DNA from: Blautia sp.
Lineage (GTDB): Bacteria; Bacillota; Clostridia; Lachnospirales; Lachnospiraceae
Length of the DNA: 64,000 nucleotides
Direction of reading: 5' to 3'
Assembly (NCBI GenBank): GCA_026169535.1
Contig: JAPFCU010000079.1
Span: 165,664 to 229,663, forward strand
Made by a program: the position numbers and the translations under genes. The notes beneath the pieces were generated by a model. That model did no database searches and had not been told where the DNA came from. It saw only the letters and a list, made by a program, of their open reading frames with translations. This document shows positions 15,960-24,851 of the stretch, piece after piece. Within the stretch, counting starts at the first letter, position 1, and each line of letters starts with the position of its first letter.

Positions 15960-17180
15960 TTAAAGATTTACATTAATATTCTGCTCTTTGATCTTATGTT
16001 TCTTCGCATATCCGGTAAGGATCAGTGTCAGGGCGCCGTCGCCGGTAACGTTACATGCAGTACCGAAGCTGTCCTGAAGTGCAAAGATGGTGAGCATCAG
16101 AGCGGTACCGGTCTCGTTGAATCCAAGAACACCGGTGATGATGCCAAGGGATGCCATAACAGTACCTCCTGGAACACCGGGAGCTCCAATAGCAAATATT
16201 CCGAGAAGTACACAGAAGAGGATCATGGTTCCTGTTGACGGAATAGAGCCATACAGAATCTTGGAGATCGTCATACAGAAGAATACTTCTGTAAGAACAG
16301 AACCGCAAAGATGAATGTTTGCAAAAAGAGGAATACCAAACTGTACCATATCCTTACGAAGCGGTTTGGCCTTGCCTGCACACTGAAGAGCAACAGCAAG
16401 TGTTGCGGCAGAGGACATGGTTCCTACAGCAGTAAGGTATGCAGGACCGTAATAGCGTACAACATCCCATGGATTTTCTTTGGAATATACACCTGCCAGT
16501 ATATAAAGCAGTGCCATCCAGATAAAATGTCCGATCAGTACGATCACAATAACCTGCAGGAATACAGGAAGCTGCTTGGTAATGGAGCCCTCATATGCCA
16601 GACTGCAGAAAGTAAGAGCGATGAAGAATGGAAGGATCGGGATGATCACCTTGGATACGATTGAAAGGACAATGGCCTGAAATTCATCCAGGATTCCGGT
16701 GATCATTTTTGACTTATTCCAGGTAGCGGCAAGTCCGATCATAATGGAAAATACCAGGGCGCTCATAACAGACATAATCTGTGGGATCGCCAGCTCAAAT
16801 ACAACCGGAGGGAGCTCTTTGAGACCCTCAACATCTGTGACAATGGAAAGATGCGGGATCAGCGCATAGCCTGCTGCAGTAGAAAAAAGAGCTGCACCGA
16901 TAGAGGATGCATATGCGATCACAATGGCAACGCCCAGCATACGGGAAGCACTGTTACCAAGTTTGGTAATGGACGGGGCGATAAAGCCGATGATGATCAG
17001 TGGTACGCAGAAATTGATCACCTGTCCGAGAATATATTTCAGTGTGACAACAACGTTAAGAATGCTGACGGTGATACCGGAACCGTCTGTAGCGTTAAGA
17101 ACGAGTCCGATCACGATTCCGAGTACAACTCCTACAAGAAGCTTAAACGGAAGGCTTTTAAAAAAACTGTTTTCTTTCAT
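15960..17180 (-). CDS. Dicarboxylate/amino acid:cation symporter (DAACS family)
   Basis: A 406-residue secondary transporter of the DAACS/SstT-GltP family in the cytoplasmic membrane. Family features include the N-terminal FKLLVGVVLGIVIGL helix, a TMSSAATLAVALQCA stretch in place of the classic serine-rich motif, and the C-terminal ALQDSFGTACNVTGDGA motif that binds substrate and sodium. It lies 47 bp downstream of a cysteine desulfidase-family gene on the same strand, so they are probably one operon and the substrate may be cysteine, serine or a related amino acid (inference). AAGGGGG lies about 12 nt before the ATG. Confidence 0.88.
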   Translation of the reverse strand: MKENSFFKSLPFKLLVGVVLGIVIGLVLNATDGSGITVSILNVVVTLKYILGQVINFCVPLIIIGFIAPSITKLGNSASRMLGVAIVIAYASSIGAALFSTAAGYALIPHLSIVTDVEGLKELPPVVFELAIPQIMSVMSALVFSIMIGLAATWNKSKMITGILDEFQAIVLSIVSKVIIPILPFFIALTFCSLAYEGSITKQLPVFLQVIVIVLIGHFIWMALLYILAGVYSKENPWDVVRYYGPAYLTAVGTMSSAATLAVALQCAGKAKPLRKDMVQFGIPLFANIHLCGSVLTEVFFCMTISKILYGSIPSTGTMILFCVLLGIFAIGAPGVPGGTVMASLGIITGVLGFNETGTALMLTIFALQDSFGTACNVTGDGALTLILTGYAKKHKIKEQNINVNL

Positions 17181-17227
17181 AAGACTAAAATTCCCCCTTC
17201 AAAATGAGTGTCAGATCAGCCGCTGCA

Positions 17228-18520
17228 TCAGCATTCCTGATCTACATTTACACGGTCGATCATAATATTTAATATTTCGGTATCTGTAGAGCGCATGCCT
17301 ACACGACCGATATATCCCATACTTTTGATGGTTTCTTCCACATCGCCGCGGATAATGCCCTCGCCGGGCAGGAAGCTTTTGTTCTGAATACTCAGATGGA
17401 ATGCCATAAGAGCCGCATCTACAGAGGATGCGATCTTTGCCGCGCAGGATGGTTTTGCCCCGTCACATACGATGCCTCCGATATTACCAAGTGTGTTGAT
17501 GATCGTCAGAGATACCTGCTGATAGCTTCCTCCATACATGTAAGTGATCCCGGCACCGGCACCGCAGGCTGCACTGACAGCGCCGCAGTATGCGGAAAGA
17601 CTTCCGATATAAAATTTCTGATGGATGGCGATCAGATTGCTGACTACAAGAGAACGGTAAAGCTTTTCTCTGGAAACCTCCCATTCCTCGGCATAAGCGA
17701 TTACAGGAAGGGAAACGGTCATTCCCTGATTTCCGCTGCCGGAGTTGATCACAACCGGCATAGAACAGCCGCCCATACGGGCATCGCTTCCGGCTGCTGC
17801 TCTGGCACAGGCCCTGGTGGTAATGCCTTTGCCCCAGACATGCATGAGCGTTTTGCCGATCTGAGCACCGTAATTATTGTCAAGTCCCTCCTGAGAAATA
17901 GCCGTGTTCATACGGATCTGCCGCTCCAGGATTTCTTTGACATCTTCGATTTTTACCTGGTCGGCAAAATCCAGGATATCTTTTACAGTAAGTTTAGATT
18001 TGTCAATGGCAGAATCAATCTTTTTTTCTTCTGTTTCTCTGGAGAGGATCACCTGGTCATCTTTTACGATCTGTATAATGTTGGTATGCTGATCTACAAT
18101 GGTAACCTCGGCAAAATGATCTCCTTTGACTACTTTGGCAACAATATAAAGATTGGATACCCCTTCTGCCAGAGAACAGGAACAGATTTTCTTTTCTACC
18201 AGCTCTTTAGTTTTTTCAATATGTTCCGGACGGATCTCTTCCAGAACCTCCAGAGTCTTGTCTGCATTGCCGCCGACAACTCCCAGAACAGCTGCCACGT
18301 CGATTCCCTTCAGCCCTCCTGAATTAGGTACGGTAACGCCTTTAACGTTTTTGATGATGTTTCCGCTTAACTGCATTTCGATGGTATCTGGAAACTCTCC
18401 CAGAACCTGTCTGGCTTTTGCTGCCGCATAGGCAATGGCAATAGGCTCCGTACATCCCAGAGCGGGAACAAGTTCATGTTTCAGAATAGCCAGATAGTTT
18501 GCATATAATGCAGAATCCAT
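17228..18520 (-). CDS. L-cysteine desulfidase / UPF0597 family (iron-sulfur serine dehydratase-like)
   Basis: A 430-residue protein of the family that includes YhaM/CyuA, which splits L-cysteine to pyruvate, ammonia and sulfide using a [4Fe-4S] cluster. Conserved pieces include PALGCTEPIAIAYA (C23), SGNIIKNVKGVTVPNSGG, and a cysteine-rich C-terminal half (AYCGAVSAACGAGAG, VCDGAKPSCAAKI). The ATG at 18520 is selected because GGAG lies just upstream and homology begins there. It precedes a DAACS symporter gene, which suggests uptake plus breakdown of cysteine or a related amino acid. Some members may act on serine instead. Confidence 0.85.
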   Translation of the reverse strand: MDSALYANYLAILKHELVPALGCTEPIAIAYAAAKARQVLGEFPDTIEMQLSGNIIKNVKGVTVPNSGGLKGIDVAAVLGVVGGNADKTLEVLEEIRPEHIEKTKELVEKKICSCSLAEGVSNLYIVAKVVKGDHFAEVTIVDQHTNIIQIVKDDQVILSRETEEKKIDSAIDKSKLTVKDILDFADQVKIEDVKEILERQIRMNTAISQEGLDNNYGAQIGKTLMHVWGKGITTRACARAAAGSDARMGGCSMPVVINSGSGNQGMTVSLPVIAYAEEWEVSREKLYRSLVVSNLIAIHQKFYIGSLSAYCGAVSAACGAGAGITYMYGGSYQQVSLTIINTLGNIGGIVCDGAKPSCAAKIASSVDAALMAFHLSIQNKSFLPGEGIIRGDVEETIKSMGYIGRVGMRSTDTEILNIMIDRVNVDQEC

Positions 18521-18674
18521 ATTTTTCTCCTTTCCGTGAGTCATGTTCAGCCAGCTGGCTGCATACCGCACTAAGCATTATGGAACTAGTATAATATAAA
18601 ATGTATTCTAAATCAATAATTATACAAAACAACCATAAAAAAATGAAAAACATGCATTTGCTTGTGCGTTTTGC

Positions 18675-18703
18675 TTGTTTCTGGGCGAATGATATGATAA
18701 AAT
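18675..18703 (+). promoter_or_regulatory. Promoter of the hydrogenase-maturation operon
   Basis: TTGTTT (18675-18680), 17-nt spacer, TAAAAT (18698-18703) with a TGA extension. It predicts an RNA start near 18710 and a leader of about 180 nt. The rest of the 372-bp gap left of it (18521-18674) is AT-rich and shows nothing else I can name. Confidence 0.5.
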
Positions 18704-18709
18704 AAAAAT

Positions 18710-18866
18710 ATTCACCGGACTTTTAAGGACAAACCTGCGAAGAATGGATGTGAGAGAGAAACAGAAAAAAGAGTATTACTGCAGAAAAATGCAGTATTTC
18801 TGTACATATCCCCGGTGTCTGTCTGACATCGGGTTTTATTTTGTATAAAAAATGATCAGACACCGA
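18710..18866 (+). promoter_or_regulatory. Structured 5' leader of the hyd operon with competing helices (candidate attenuator or riboswitch)
   Basis: Four helices can be drawn. An isolated hairpin TACTGCA/TGCAGTA lies at 18777-18796. A terminator-like hairpin CCCGGTGTC (18811-18819) with GACATCGGG (18825-18833) is followed by TTTTATTTT. The 5' arm of that hairpin can instead pair with CACCGG upstream (18713-18718 with 18812-18817), or with CAGACACCG downstream (18813-18821 with 18857-18865). These pairings exclude one another, as in attenuators and riboswitches. I could not match it to a known riboswitch class by eye. Confidence 0.5.
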
Positions 18867-18892
18867 TAGAAAAACAGGAGAGGAGATGTGAT

Positions 18893-19153
18893 ATGGAAAC
18901 AAGAATCGCAGTAATTGCCATTATTGTAGAAGACAGGGAGAAAAGTGAAGAACTGAACCGGATCCTGCATGATTATGGAGAGTATATAGTTGGAAGGATG
19001 GGGATTCCCTATCGTTCAAAAGGTGTTTCTGTGATCAGTGTGATTCTGGATGCACCCCAGGAAAAAATCAGTGCGCTGTCTGGTAAGCTGGGAATGTTGA
19101 AGGGTGTGTCCAGTAAAACTGTATATTCAAAAATACCGGAGAAAAATCAATGA
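18893..19153 (+). CDS. TM1266 family iron-only hydrogenase system putative regulator
   Basis: An 86-residue ACT-like protein of the TM1266 family, found next to [FeFe]-hydrogenase maturation genes and presumed to be a regulator. Typical features are the start ETRIAVIAIIVEDRE and the stretch HDYGEYIVGRMGIPY. AGGAGAGGAG lies just before the ATG. Its stop codon overlaps the start of hydE (ATGA), showing translational coupling. The ligand and mode of action are not established. Confidence 0.88.
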   Translation: METRIAVIAIIVEDREKSEELNRILHDYGEYIVGRMGIPYRSKGVSVISVILDAPQEKISALSGKLGMLKGVSSKTVYSKIPEKNQ

Positions 19154-20190
19154 GAGAGCTGATCGATAAACTTTATCAAACACAGGTCCTGAACAGAGAA
19201 GAACTGATCTTTCTTATATCAGAAAGAAGCAGGGAAACGGAGTTGTATGCCAGGGAACTGGCGTGTAAAGTCAGGGAAAATATTTACGGAAAAAAGATTT
19301 TTATCAGAGGTCTGATCGAATTTACCAATTACTGTAAAAATGACTGTTATTACTGTGGCATCAGAAGAAGCAATAAAAATGCAGCCAGATACCGTCTTAC
19401 AAAAGAGGATATTCTTGACTGCTGCCGGCAGGGATACGATCTGGGCTTCCGCACCTTTGTACTGCAGGGGGGAGAGGATGGATATTTTACGAAGGAAAGA
19501 CTTACCGATCTGATCTGCCAGATAAAAGAAACTTATGCAGATTGTGCCCTGACACTTTCTGTTGGGGAAAAATCAGAAGCAGAATACAGGGCTTTCCGTG
19601 AGGCCGGGGCAGATCGCTATCTTCTCCGGCATGAAACAGCAGATAAGGATCATTACCGTATCCTTCATCCGGAACCTCTTTCACTGGAAAACAGAAAACA
19701 CTGCCTTGAGACACTTAAAAAGATCGGATTTCAGACAGGTGCAGGATTCATGGTAGGTTCCCCGGGACAGACGCCGGAAACACTGGCAGAGGATTTTCTG
19801 TTTTTAAAGAATCTTGATCCGGAAATGGTGGGGATCGGACCTTTTATTTCTCATGGGGACACCCCTTTCAGGGATAAGGCTGACGGTACACTGGAAGATA
19901 CCCTTTTTTACCTGGCGCTTCTGCGTCTGATGCTTCCGGGTGTTCTTCTTCCGGCTACCACAGCACTTGGAACGATCCATCCTTCTGGAAGAGAATTGGG
20001 AATTCTTTCCGGCGCCAATGTGGTGATGCCAAATCTGTCACCTCTTTCGGTCAGAAAAAAATATATGCTTTATGACGGGAAAATTTCCACAGGAGACGAG
20101 GCGGCAGAAGGAATAAAAAATTTAAAAAAGCGTATGGAAACTATCGGCTGTCAGATTGTAACAGACCGCGGAGATTATTACAAAAAATAA
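19150..20190 (+). CDS. hydE: [FeFe]-hydrogenase H-cluster radical SAM maturase HydE
   Basis: A 346-residue radical SAM enzyme that helps assemble the di-iron centre of [FeFe] hydrogenase. The [4Fe-4S]-SAM site is C62-x3-C66-x2-C69 within NYCKNDCYYCGIR. Downstream family pieces include LQGGEDGYF, RHETAD and GIGPFISHGDTPF. It overlaps the TM1266 gene by 4 bp and is followed 36 bp later by hydG. HydF and a hydrogenase structural gene are not in the window. Confidence 0.94.
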   Translation: MRELIDKLYQTQVLNREELIFLISERSRETELYARELACKVRENIYGKKIFIRGLIEFTNYCKNDCYYCGIRRSNKNAARYRLTKEDILDCCRQGYDLGFRTFVLQGGEDGYFTKERLTDLICQIKETYADCALTLSVGEKSEAEYRAFREAGADRYLLRHETADKDHYRILHPEPLSLENRKHCLETLKKIGFQTGAGFMVGSPGQTPETLAEDFLFLKNLDPEMVGIGPFISHGDTPFRDKADGTLEDTLFYLALLRLMLPGVLLPATTALGTIHPSGRELGILSGANVVMPNLSPLSVRKKYMLYDGKISTGDEAAEGIKNLKKRMETIGCQIVTDRGDYYKK

Positions 20191-20226
20191 AAGTGCTGCT
20201 GATGAAGCGGCAAAAAGGAGGAAATC

Positions 20227-21645
20227 ATGTACGATCCGAAATCAACAAAAGCAACAGAATTTATCGATCATCAGGAGATACTGGATTCTCTTGCTTATGC
20301 AAAAGAAAATAAAAATAATACAGAACTGATTGAAAATCTGATCGAAAGAGCCAGAGACTGCAAGGGGCTCAGTCACAGAGAAGCAGCGCTTCTGCTGGAG
20401 TGCGAAGATCCTCGTCTGATCGACAAAATGTATCATGTGGCAAAGGAGATTAAACAGAAATTTTATGGAAACCGAATCGTAATGTTTGCACCTTTGTATC
20501 TTTCTAATTACTGCATCAACGGATGTGTTTACTGTCCTTATCATGCAAAAAACAAACATATCCGGCGGAAAAAACTGACACAGGAAGAAATTCGACAGGA
20601 AGTGATCGCACTTCAGGATATGGGGCATAAACGTCTTGCTCTGGAAACAGGAGAAGATCCTAAAAATAATCCGATCGAGTATATCCTGGAGAGCATTAAA
20701 ACTATTTACAGTATCAAACATAAAAACGGAGCAATCCGACGGGTCAACGTAAATATTGCGGCAACCACTGTAGAAAACTACCGCAGACTGAAAGAAGCCG
20801 GTATCGGAACATACATCCTTTTCCAGGAGACTTATAATAAAGAAAGTTATGAGGCTCTTCATCCCACAGGACCAAAGAGCGATTATGCATATCATACAGA
20901 GGCTATGGATCGTGCTATGGAGGCGGGTATTGATGACGTAGGCTGCGGCGTACTTTTTGGACTGGAAACCTATCGCTATGATTTTGTGGGTATCCTTATG
21001 CATGCGGAGCACCTGGAGGCAAGATTCGGAGTAGGACCTCATACCATCAGTGTACCCCGTATCTGTCCGGCAGATGATATTGATACGAAAGATTTCACAA
21101 ATGCGGTACCGGATGAGATTTTTCAGAAGATTGTTGCTGTGATCCGCATTGCAGTTCCATATACAGGAATGATCATTTCTACTCGCGAGAGCCAGAAGTG
21201 CAGAGAAAAGGTTCTGGACCTTGGTGTTTCTCAGATCAGCGGCGGTTCAAGGACTTCTGTGGGCGGCTATGCAGAGGAGGAAGCCCGGGAGGAAAATTCT
21301 TCTCAGTTTGATGTCAGTGACAGACGGACATTGGACGAAGTGGTAAACTGGCTCCTGGAGCTGGGCTATATTCCCAGTTTCTGCACTGCATGCTACAGGG
21401 AAGGACGTACCGGAGACCGCTTTATGTCTCTTGTAAAAGGCGGACAGATCGCAAACTGCTGCCACCCCAATGCACTGATGACCTTGAAAGAATATCTGGA
21501 GGACTATGCTTCTCCTGATACAAGAGAAAAGGGACTGAAGGTGATCGAACGAGAACTTCAGAATGTAGGCCGGGAAAAGACAAGAGAAATCTGTGCAAGG
21601 AATCTTAAAGAGATTGAAAATGGCAGGAGAGACTTCCGTTTCTGA
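20227..21645 (+). CDS. hydG: [FeFe]-hydrogenase H-cluster radical SAM maturase HydG
   Basis: A 472-residue radical SAM tyrosine lyase that makes the CO and cyanide ligands of the hydrogenase H-cluster. The SAM cluster motif is C96-x3-C100-x2-C103 (NYCINGCVYCPYH). The C-terminal auxiliary iron-sulfur site is visible as CTACYREGRTGDRF with a later CCHPNA. AAGGAGG precedes the ATG. It is related to ThiH, which occurs once in the thiamin operon of this window, but the C-terminal cysteine motif separates the two. Confidence 0.95.
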   Translation: MYDPKSTKATEFIDHQEILDSLAYAKENKNNTELIENLIERARDCKGLSHREAALLLECEDPRLIDKMYHVAKEIKQKFYGNRIVMFAPLYLSNYCINGCVYCPYHAKNKHIRRKKLTQEEIRQEVIALQDMGHKRLALETGEDPKNNPIEYILESIKTIYSIKHKNGAIRRVNVNIAATTVENYRRLKEAGIGTYILFQETYNKESYEALHPTGPKSDYAYHTEAMDRAMEAGIDDVGCGVLFGLETYRYDFVGILMHAEHLEARFGVGPHTISVPRICPADDIDTKDFTNAVPDEIFQKIVAVIRIAVPYTGMIISTRESQKCREKVLDLGVSQISGGSRTSVGGYAEEEAREENSSQFDVSDRRTLDEVVNWLLELGYIPSFCTACYREGRTGDRFMSLVKGGQIANCCHPNALMTLKEYLEDYASPDTREKGLKVIERELQNVGREKTREICARNLKEIENGRRDFRF

Positions 21646-21664
21646 TGTTAATAGCAAAAAACAC

Positions 21665-21694
21665 TTGCATAACATGCCTGTGATGGGGTATAGT
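21665..21694 (+). promoter_or_regulatory. Promoter of the SH3 lipoprotein gene
   Basis: TTGCAT (21665-21670), 18-nt spacer, TATAGT (21689-21694). It lies 31 nt before the start codon. Confidence 0.55.
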
Positions 21695-21724
21695 GGTGGT
21701 ATGCGATAAAGGAGGAAAATTCTT

Positions 21725-22192
21725 ATGAAGAAATCCAGATTACTGATTGCACTGGCAGGTCTTACTCTTATTGCTTCCGGCTGTGGATACAGCACAGGAG
21801 GAGAGGACTCTACCGTGACTGTGATAAAAGCAACCCCTACACCAACTGCAACTCCAACACCGATTGCAACTCCAACACCGGCAGTAACCGCAACGCCTGT
21901 ACCTGAAACTTCACAGACGGCAAGCGGCGTGAAGATCATAAAGAAGGATGCCACCTATTATGCAAATAATGAGGCAAATATCCGTACAGACTGCGTGACG
22001 ACAGACCAGACAAATATCATCCAGAGCACCAAGGTAGGCGATCAGCTTACCGGTACAGGTGTCAGTGAGGATGGTCAGTGGATCGAAGTTGATATCAATG
22101 GACAGAAGGGCTATGTAAGCGCTCAGTATGTGACAACAGAGGCTCCGGCCGGAACAGCAGCACCTGCTGCAGATCAGGCCGCAGCTCAGTAA
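21725..22192 (+). CDS. SH3-domain lipoprotein with threonine-proline-rich linker
   Basis: A 155-residue predicted lipoprotein. A short signal peptide ends in a lipobox LIASGC (lipidated cysteine near residue 20). Then comes a TPTPTATPTP-type linker, repeated in the DNA as well, which probably spans the cell wall. A bacterial SH3 domain follows (about residues 75-138: NIRTDCVTTDQ, then GDQLTGTGVSEDGQWIEVDI and GYVSAQYV). Such proteins bind cell-wall or surface partners; the precise role is unknown. AAAGGAGG precedes the ATG and a terminator follows. Confidence 0.8.
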   Translation: MKKSRLLIALAGLTLIASGCGYSTGGEDSTVTVIKATPTPTATPTPIATPTPAVTATPVPETSQTASGVKIIKKDATYYANNEANIRTDCVTTDQTNIIQSTKVGDQLTGTGVSEDGQWIEVDINGQKGYVSAQYVTTEAPAGTAAPAADQAAAQ

Positions 22193-22207
22193 ACAGAAGT
22201 AAAAAAG

Positions 22208-22251
22208 AAACCAGAGATGATTTCCGTCAGGAAAAGAATCTCTGGTTTTTT
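22208..22251. terminator. Terminator between the SH3 lipoprotein and luxS
   Basis: Perfect 11-bp arms AAACCAGAGAT (22208-22218) and ATCTCTGGTTT (22238-22248) with a T-run. It lies between convergent genes. Confidence 0.85.
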
Positions 22252-22277
22252 GTACGGCTGATTTTGAATGGAGCAGA

Positions 22278-22757
22278 TTATTCCGGATATACCAGGCGGT
22301 CTTCTTTGATATCATAAAGGACTTCCTTCAGATATTTATCTGCCAGGTATTTTGCCATTCCAAGGTTCATATCCAGATAGTTTCCGCAATCTTTGGCAGA
22401 AGCACCGGGGATTTCGCCTTCGAAATCACGGATGAACTCAAACATTTCCGTGATCAGACCTACAATGTCTTTAGACTCCAGATCACCTGCAAGGAGAAGA
22501 TAATTTCCTGTACGGCAGCCCATAGGCCCCCAGTAGATCACCTTTGATCCGAATTCCTCATGATTGCGGAGAAAGGTAGCTGCCAGATGTTCCATAGCAT
22601 GGAGCTCTGCAGTGTTCATAACAGGTTCCTCATTAGGAGAGGTCATACGGATATCAAAAGTAGTGATCACCTGATCTCCCAGATAATCCTTGCGGGAAAC
22701 ATAGATTCCCGGCTGCAGCTTAATATGGTCTATAGTAAAGCTTGCAATTTTTTTCAT
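22278..22757 (-). CDS. luxS: S-ribosylhomocysteine lyase
   Basis: A 159-residue LuxS. It cleaves S-ribosylhomocysteine to homocysteine and the precursor of autoinducer-2 in the activated methyl cycle. The metal site HxxEH is H53-A-M-E56-H57, with the third ligand C124 in KDCGNY and the catalytic C81 in GPMGCRTGNY. Length and all motifs are standard. GGAGGA precedes the ATG. It is a single gene, divergent from trpS. Confidence 0.96.
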   Translation of the reverse strand: MKKIASFTIDHIKLQPGIYVSRKDYLGDQVITTFDIRMTSPNEEPVMNTAELHAMEHLAATFLRNHEEFGSKVIYWGPMGCRTGNYLLLAGDLESKDIVGLITEMFEFIRDFEGEIPGASAKDCGNYLDMNLGMAKYLADKYLKEVLYDIKEDRLVYPE

Positions 22758-22928
22758 GTGTGTTCCTCCTGAAATATATGATATATCATTTTAGCAGAGT
22801 CCGGGGCAGGAAACAAGCAGTTACTGTGAACAATAACGAAGGGGAACCAGTAATTCATTGACTTTATTTCTATAGAATGATAAACTGGTATACAGCTTAG
22901 AAATGCATCAACAAGAGAGGTAAATATC

Positions 22929-23933
22929 ATGATAGACGGAAAAAAAGTTTTATTCAGCGGTATGCAGGCAACAGGAAACCTTACACTGGGAAATTATCTG
23001 GGTGCTCTGAAAAACTGGCTGACTTTAAGTGATGAATATGAATGTTTTTACAGTGTAGTGGATCTGCATTCCATTACCGTGCGTCAGGACCCGGCAGAAC
23101 TTCGCAAGAGAGCCCGTAATCTTCTGACTCTTTATATTGCGGCAGGTCTTGATCCTAAGAAAAACTGTATTTATTATCAGTCCCATGTATCCGGACATGC
23201 AGAACTGTCCTGGATCTTAAGTTGCTTTACTTATATGGGAGAGCTGAACCGTATGACACAGTTTAAGGATAAGGCCGCCAAGCATGCAGATAATATCAAT
23301 GGCGGACTTTTTACCTATCCGGTTCTGATGGCAGCGGATATCCTTTTGTATCAGGCAGATGTGGTTCCGGTAGGAATCGACCAGATGCAGCATCTGGAAC
23401 TTACCAGAAATGTGGCAGAGCGTTTTAACAATATTTACGGAGATGTATTTACAGTTCCGGAAGCATATGTAGGCAAGGTGGGCGCCAAGATCATGAGTCT
23501 TCAGGATCCTTCCAGAAAAATGTCCAAGTCTGATGAGAATCCAAACGGAAGTATTTATCTTATGGATGATCCGGATACGATCATGCGTAAATTTAAACGT
23601 GCAGTGACAGATTCTGAAGGCTGCATCGCTTATCGTGAGGAACAGCCGGGAGTTAAGAATCTTATCGATATCTACTGTGCATGTACAGGAAAGACACCGG
23701 ATGAAGCGGTAAAAGAATTTGACGGAAAAGGATATGGTGAATTGAAACCGGCAGTGGCAGAGGCAGTAATTTCTGTTCTGAAACCTCTTCAGGACGAATT
23801 TGCAAGACTTTTCAAGGATAAGGCATATATTGACTCTGTGATCAAAGAGAATGCAGAAAAGGCAAATTATTATGCAGCAAAGACACTGCGCAAAGTACAG
23901 AGAAAGGTTGGATTCCCGGACAGAATCCGATAA
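22929..23933 (+). CDS. trpS: Tryptophan--tRNA ligase
   Basis: A 334-residue class I aminoacyl-tRNA synthetase. The HIGH-like motif is in ATGNLTLGNYLG and the second signature is KMSKS. GIDQMQHLELTRN is typical of TrpRS. AGAGG precedes the ATG. The 170 bp upstream hold a possible extended -10 (TGG then TATACA at 22889-22894) but no T-box leader that I can see. Confidence 0.95.
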   Translation: MIDGKKVLFSGMQATGNLTLGNYLGALKNWLTLSDEYECFYSVVDLHSITVRQDPAELRKRARNLLTLYIAAGLDPKKNCIYYQSHVSGHAELSWILSCFTYMGELNRMTQFKDKAAKHADNINGGLFTYPVLMAADILLYQADVVPVGIDQMQHLELTRNVAERFNNIYGDVFTVPEAYVGKVGAKIMSLQDPSRKMSKSDENPNGSIYLMDDPDTIMRKFKRAVTDSEGCIAYREEQPGVKNLIDIYCACTGKTPDEAVKEFDGKGYGELKPAVAEAVISVLKPLQDEFARLFKDKAYIDSVIKENAEKANYYAAKTLRKVQRKVGFPDRIR

Positions 23934-24032
23934 TTTCAAGACGGGAAAGAGAGAAACTCCGGCAGACAAAACAGAAAAAGCGAAGGGAAAGATCCCGGTT
24001 CGCATACAACAACAGGATCAGGAGGAACAAAA

Positions 24033-24776
24033 ATGAAACATAAGACTTTGGTAGTACTCTGTGCCGCGGTACTTTCGGCAGCAATGCTGACAGGATGCGG
24101 CGGAACGAAAGAAACATCAGAAGAAACAAAAACAGAAGCTGCTGCAGAAAAATCAGATGCAGAAGAAACTGTTAGTGATGAAGAGGCCGAGAAAGCCGGA
24201 TTCAGCGATGGAGAAGAATCTTCTTCCCAGGATGAAAACAAAGAAAAAGCAGCTGTTCTGGATACCAGCAGTGAGCTGACCGGCATTCACCATGCGCAGA
24301 TCATCGTTAAGGATTATGGTGAAATCCAGGTGGAGCTGGATGCGGATACAGCTCCGATTACAGTGACAAACTTTGTGAAGCTGGCGCAGGATGGATTTTA
24401 TGACGGCCTTACTTTCCATCGGATCATGGATGGCTTCATGATTCAGGGCGGCGACCCGCTGGGAAATGGAAGAGGCGGATCTGATGAAGAGATCAAAGGA
24501 GAATTTTCCAATAATGGTGTGGAGAATGACATTTCTCATACAAGAGGAGTGATCTCCATGGCAAGAGCTATGGATCCGGACAGTGCAAGTTCTCAGTTCT
24601 TTATTGTTCATGAGGACAGCCCATCCCTGGATGGAGATTATGCCGGATTTGGACATGTAACAGAAGGCATGGATGTGGTAGACAAAATCTGCGAAGATGC
24701 CCAGCCAGTAGATAACAATGGAACAATTGTGGCAGAAGAGCAGCCGGTGATCGAGTCAATTACGATCGTAGACTGA
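24033..24776 (+). CDS. Cyclophilin-type peptidyl-prolyl isomerase lipoprotein
   Basis: A 247-residue predicted lipoprotein. The signal peptide ends in the lipobox MLTGCG (about residue 22). An acidic linker (residues 25-80) follows, then a cyclophilin domain from about residue 85 with the catalytic FHRIMDGFMIQGGDP and SQFFIVHEDSPSLDG. It would catalyse proline isomerisation outside the membrane, probably aiding folding of secreted proteins. GGAGGA precedes the ATG and a strong terminator follows. Confidence 0.9.
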   Translation: MKHKTLVVLCAAVLSAAMLTGCGGTKETSEETKTEAAAEKSDAEETVSDEEAEKAGFSDGEESSSQDENKEKAAVLDTSSELTGIHHAQIIVKDYGEIQVELDADTAPITVTNFVKLAQDGFYDGLTFHRIMDGFMIQGGDPLGNGRGGSDEEIKGEFSNNGVENDISHTRGVISMARAMDPDSASSQFFIVHEDSPSLDGDYAGFGHVTEGMDVVDKICEDAQPVDNNGTIVAEEQPVIESITIVD

Positions 24777-24800
24777 TACAAAAGAATAAAAAGAATATAA

Positions 24801-24836
24801 AAAACCTCTGCCTGGTTTTGCGGGCAGAGGTTTTTT
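24801..24836. terminator. Terminator after the cyclophilin gene
   Basis: Arms AAAACCTCTGCC (24801-24812) and GGGCAGAGGTTTTTT (24822-24836) form a strong stem. The A-run on the left and T-run on the right let it serve both convergent neighbours. Confidence 0.88.
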
Positions 24837-24851
24837 GACCATGATTGTTTT

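Noticed and set aside
18713..18800. Possible c-di-GMP-I riboswitch in the hydE leader (GGACAAACCTGCGAAGAATG looks partly similar)
   Set aside because: The second conserved half of the class is missing and the expected stems do not form; kept only as an unclassified leader.
21838..21900. Short tandem DNA repeat resembling a CRISPR or microsatellite
   Set aside because: It encodes the TPTPTATPTP linker of the SH3 lipoprotein and is in frame.
22760..22928. T-box leader upstream of trpS
   Set aside because: No T-box sequence or terminator/antiterminator pair could be found in the 170-bp gap.
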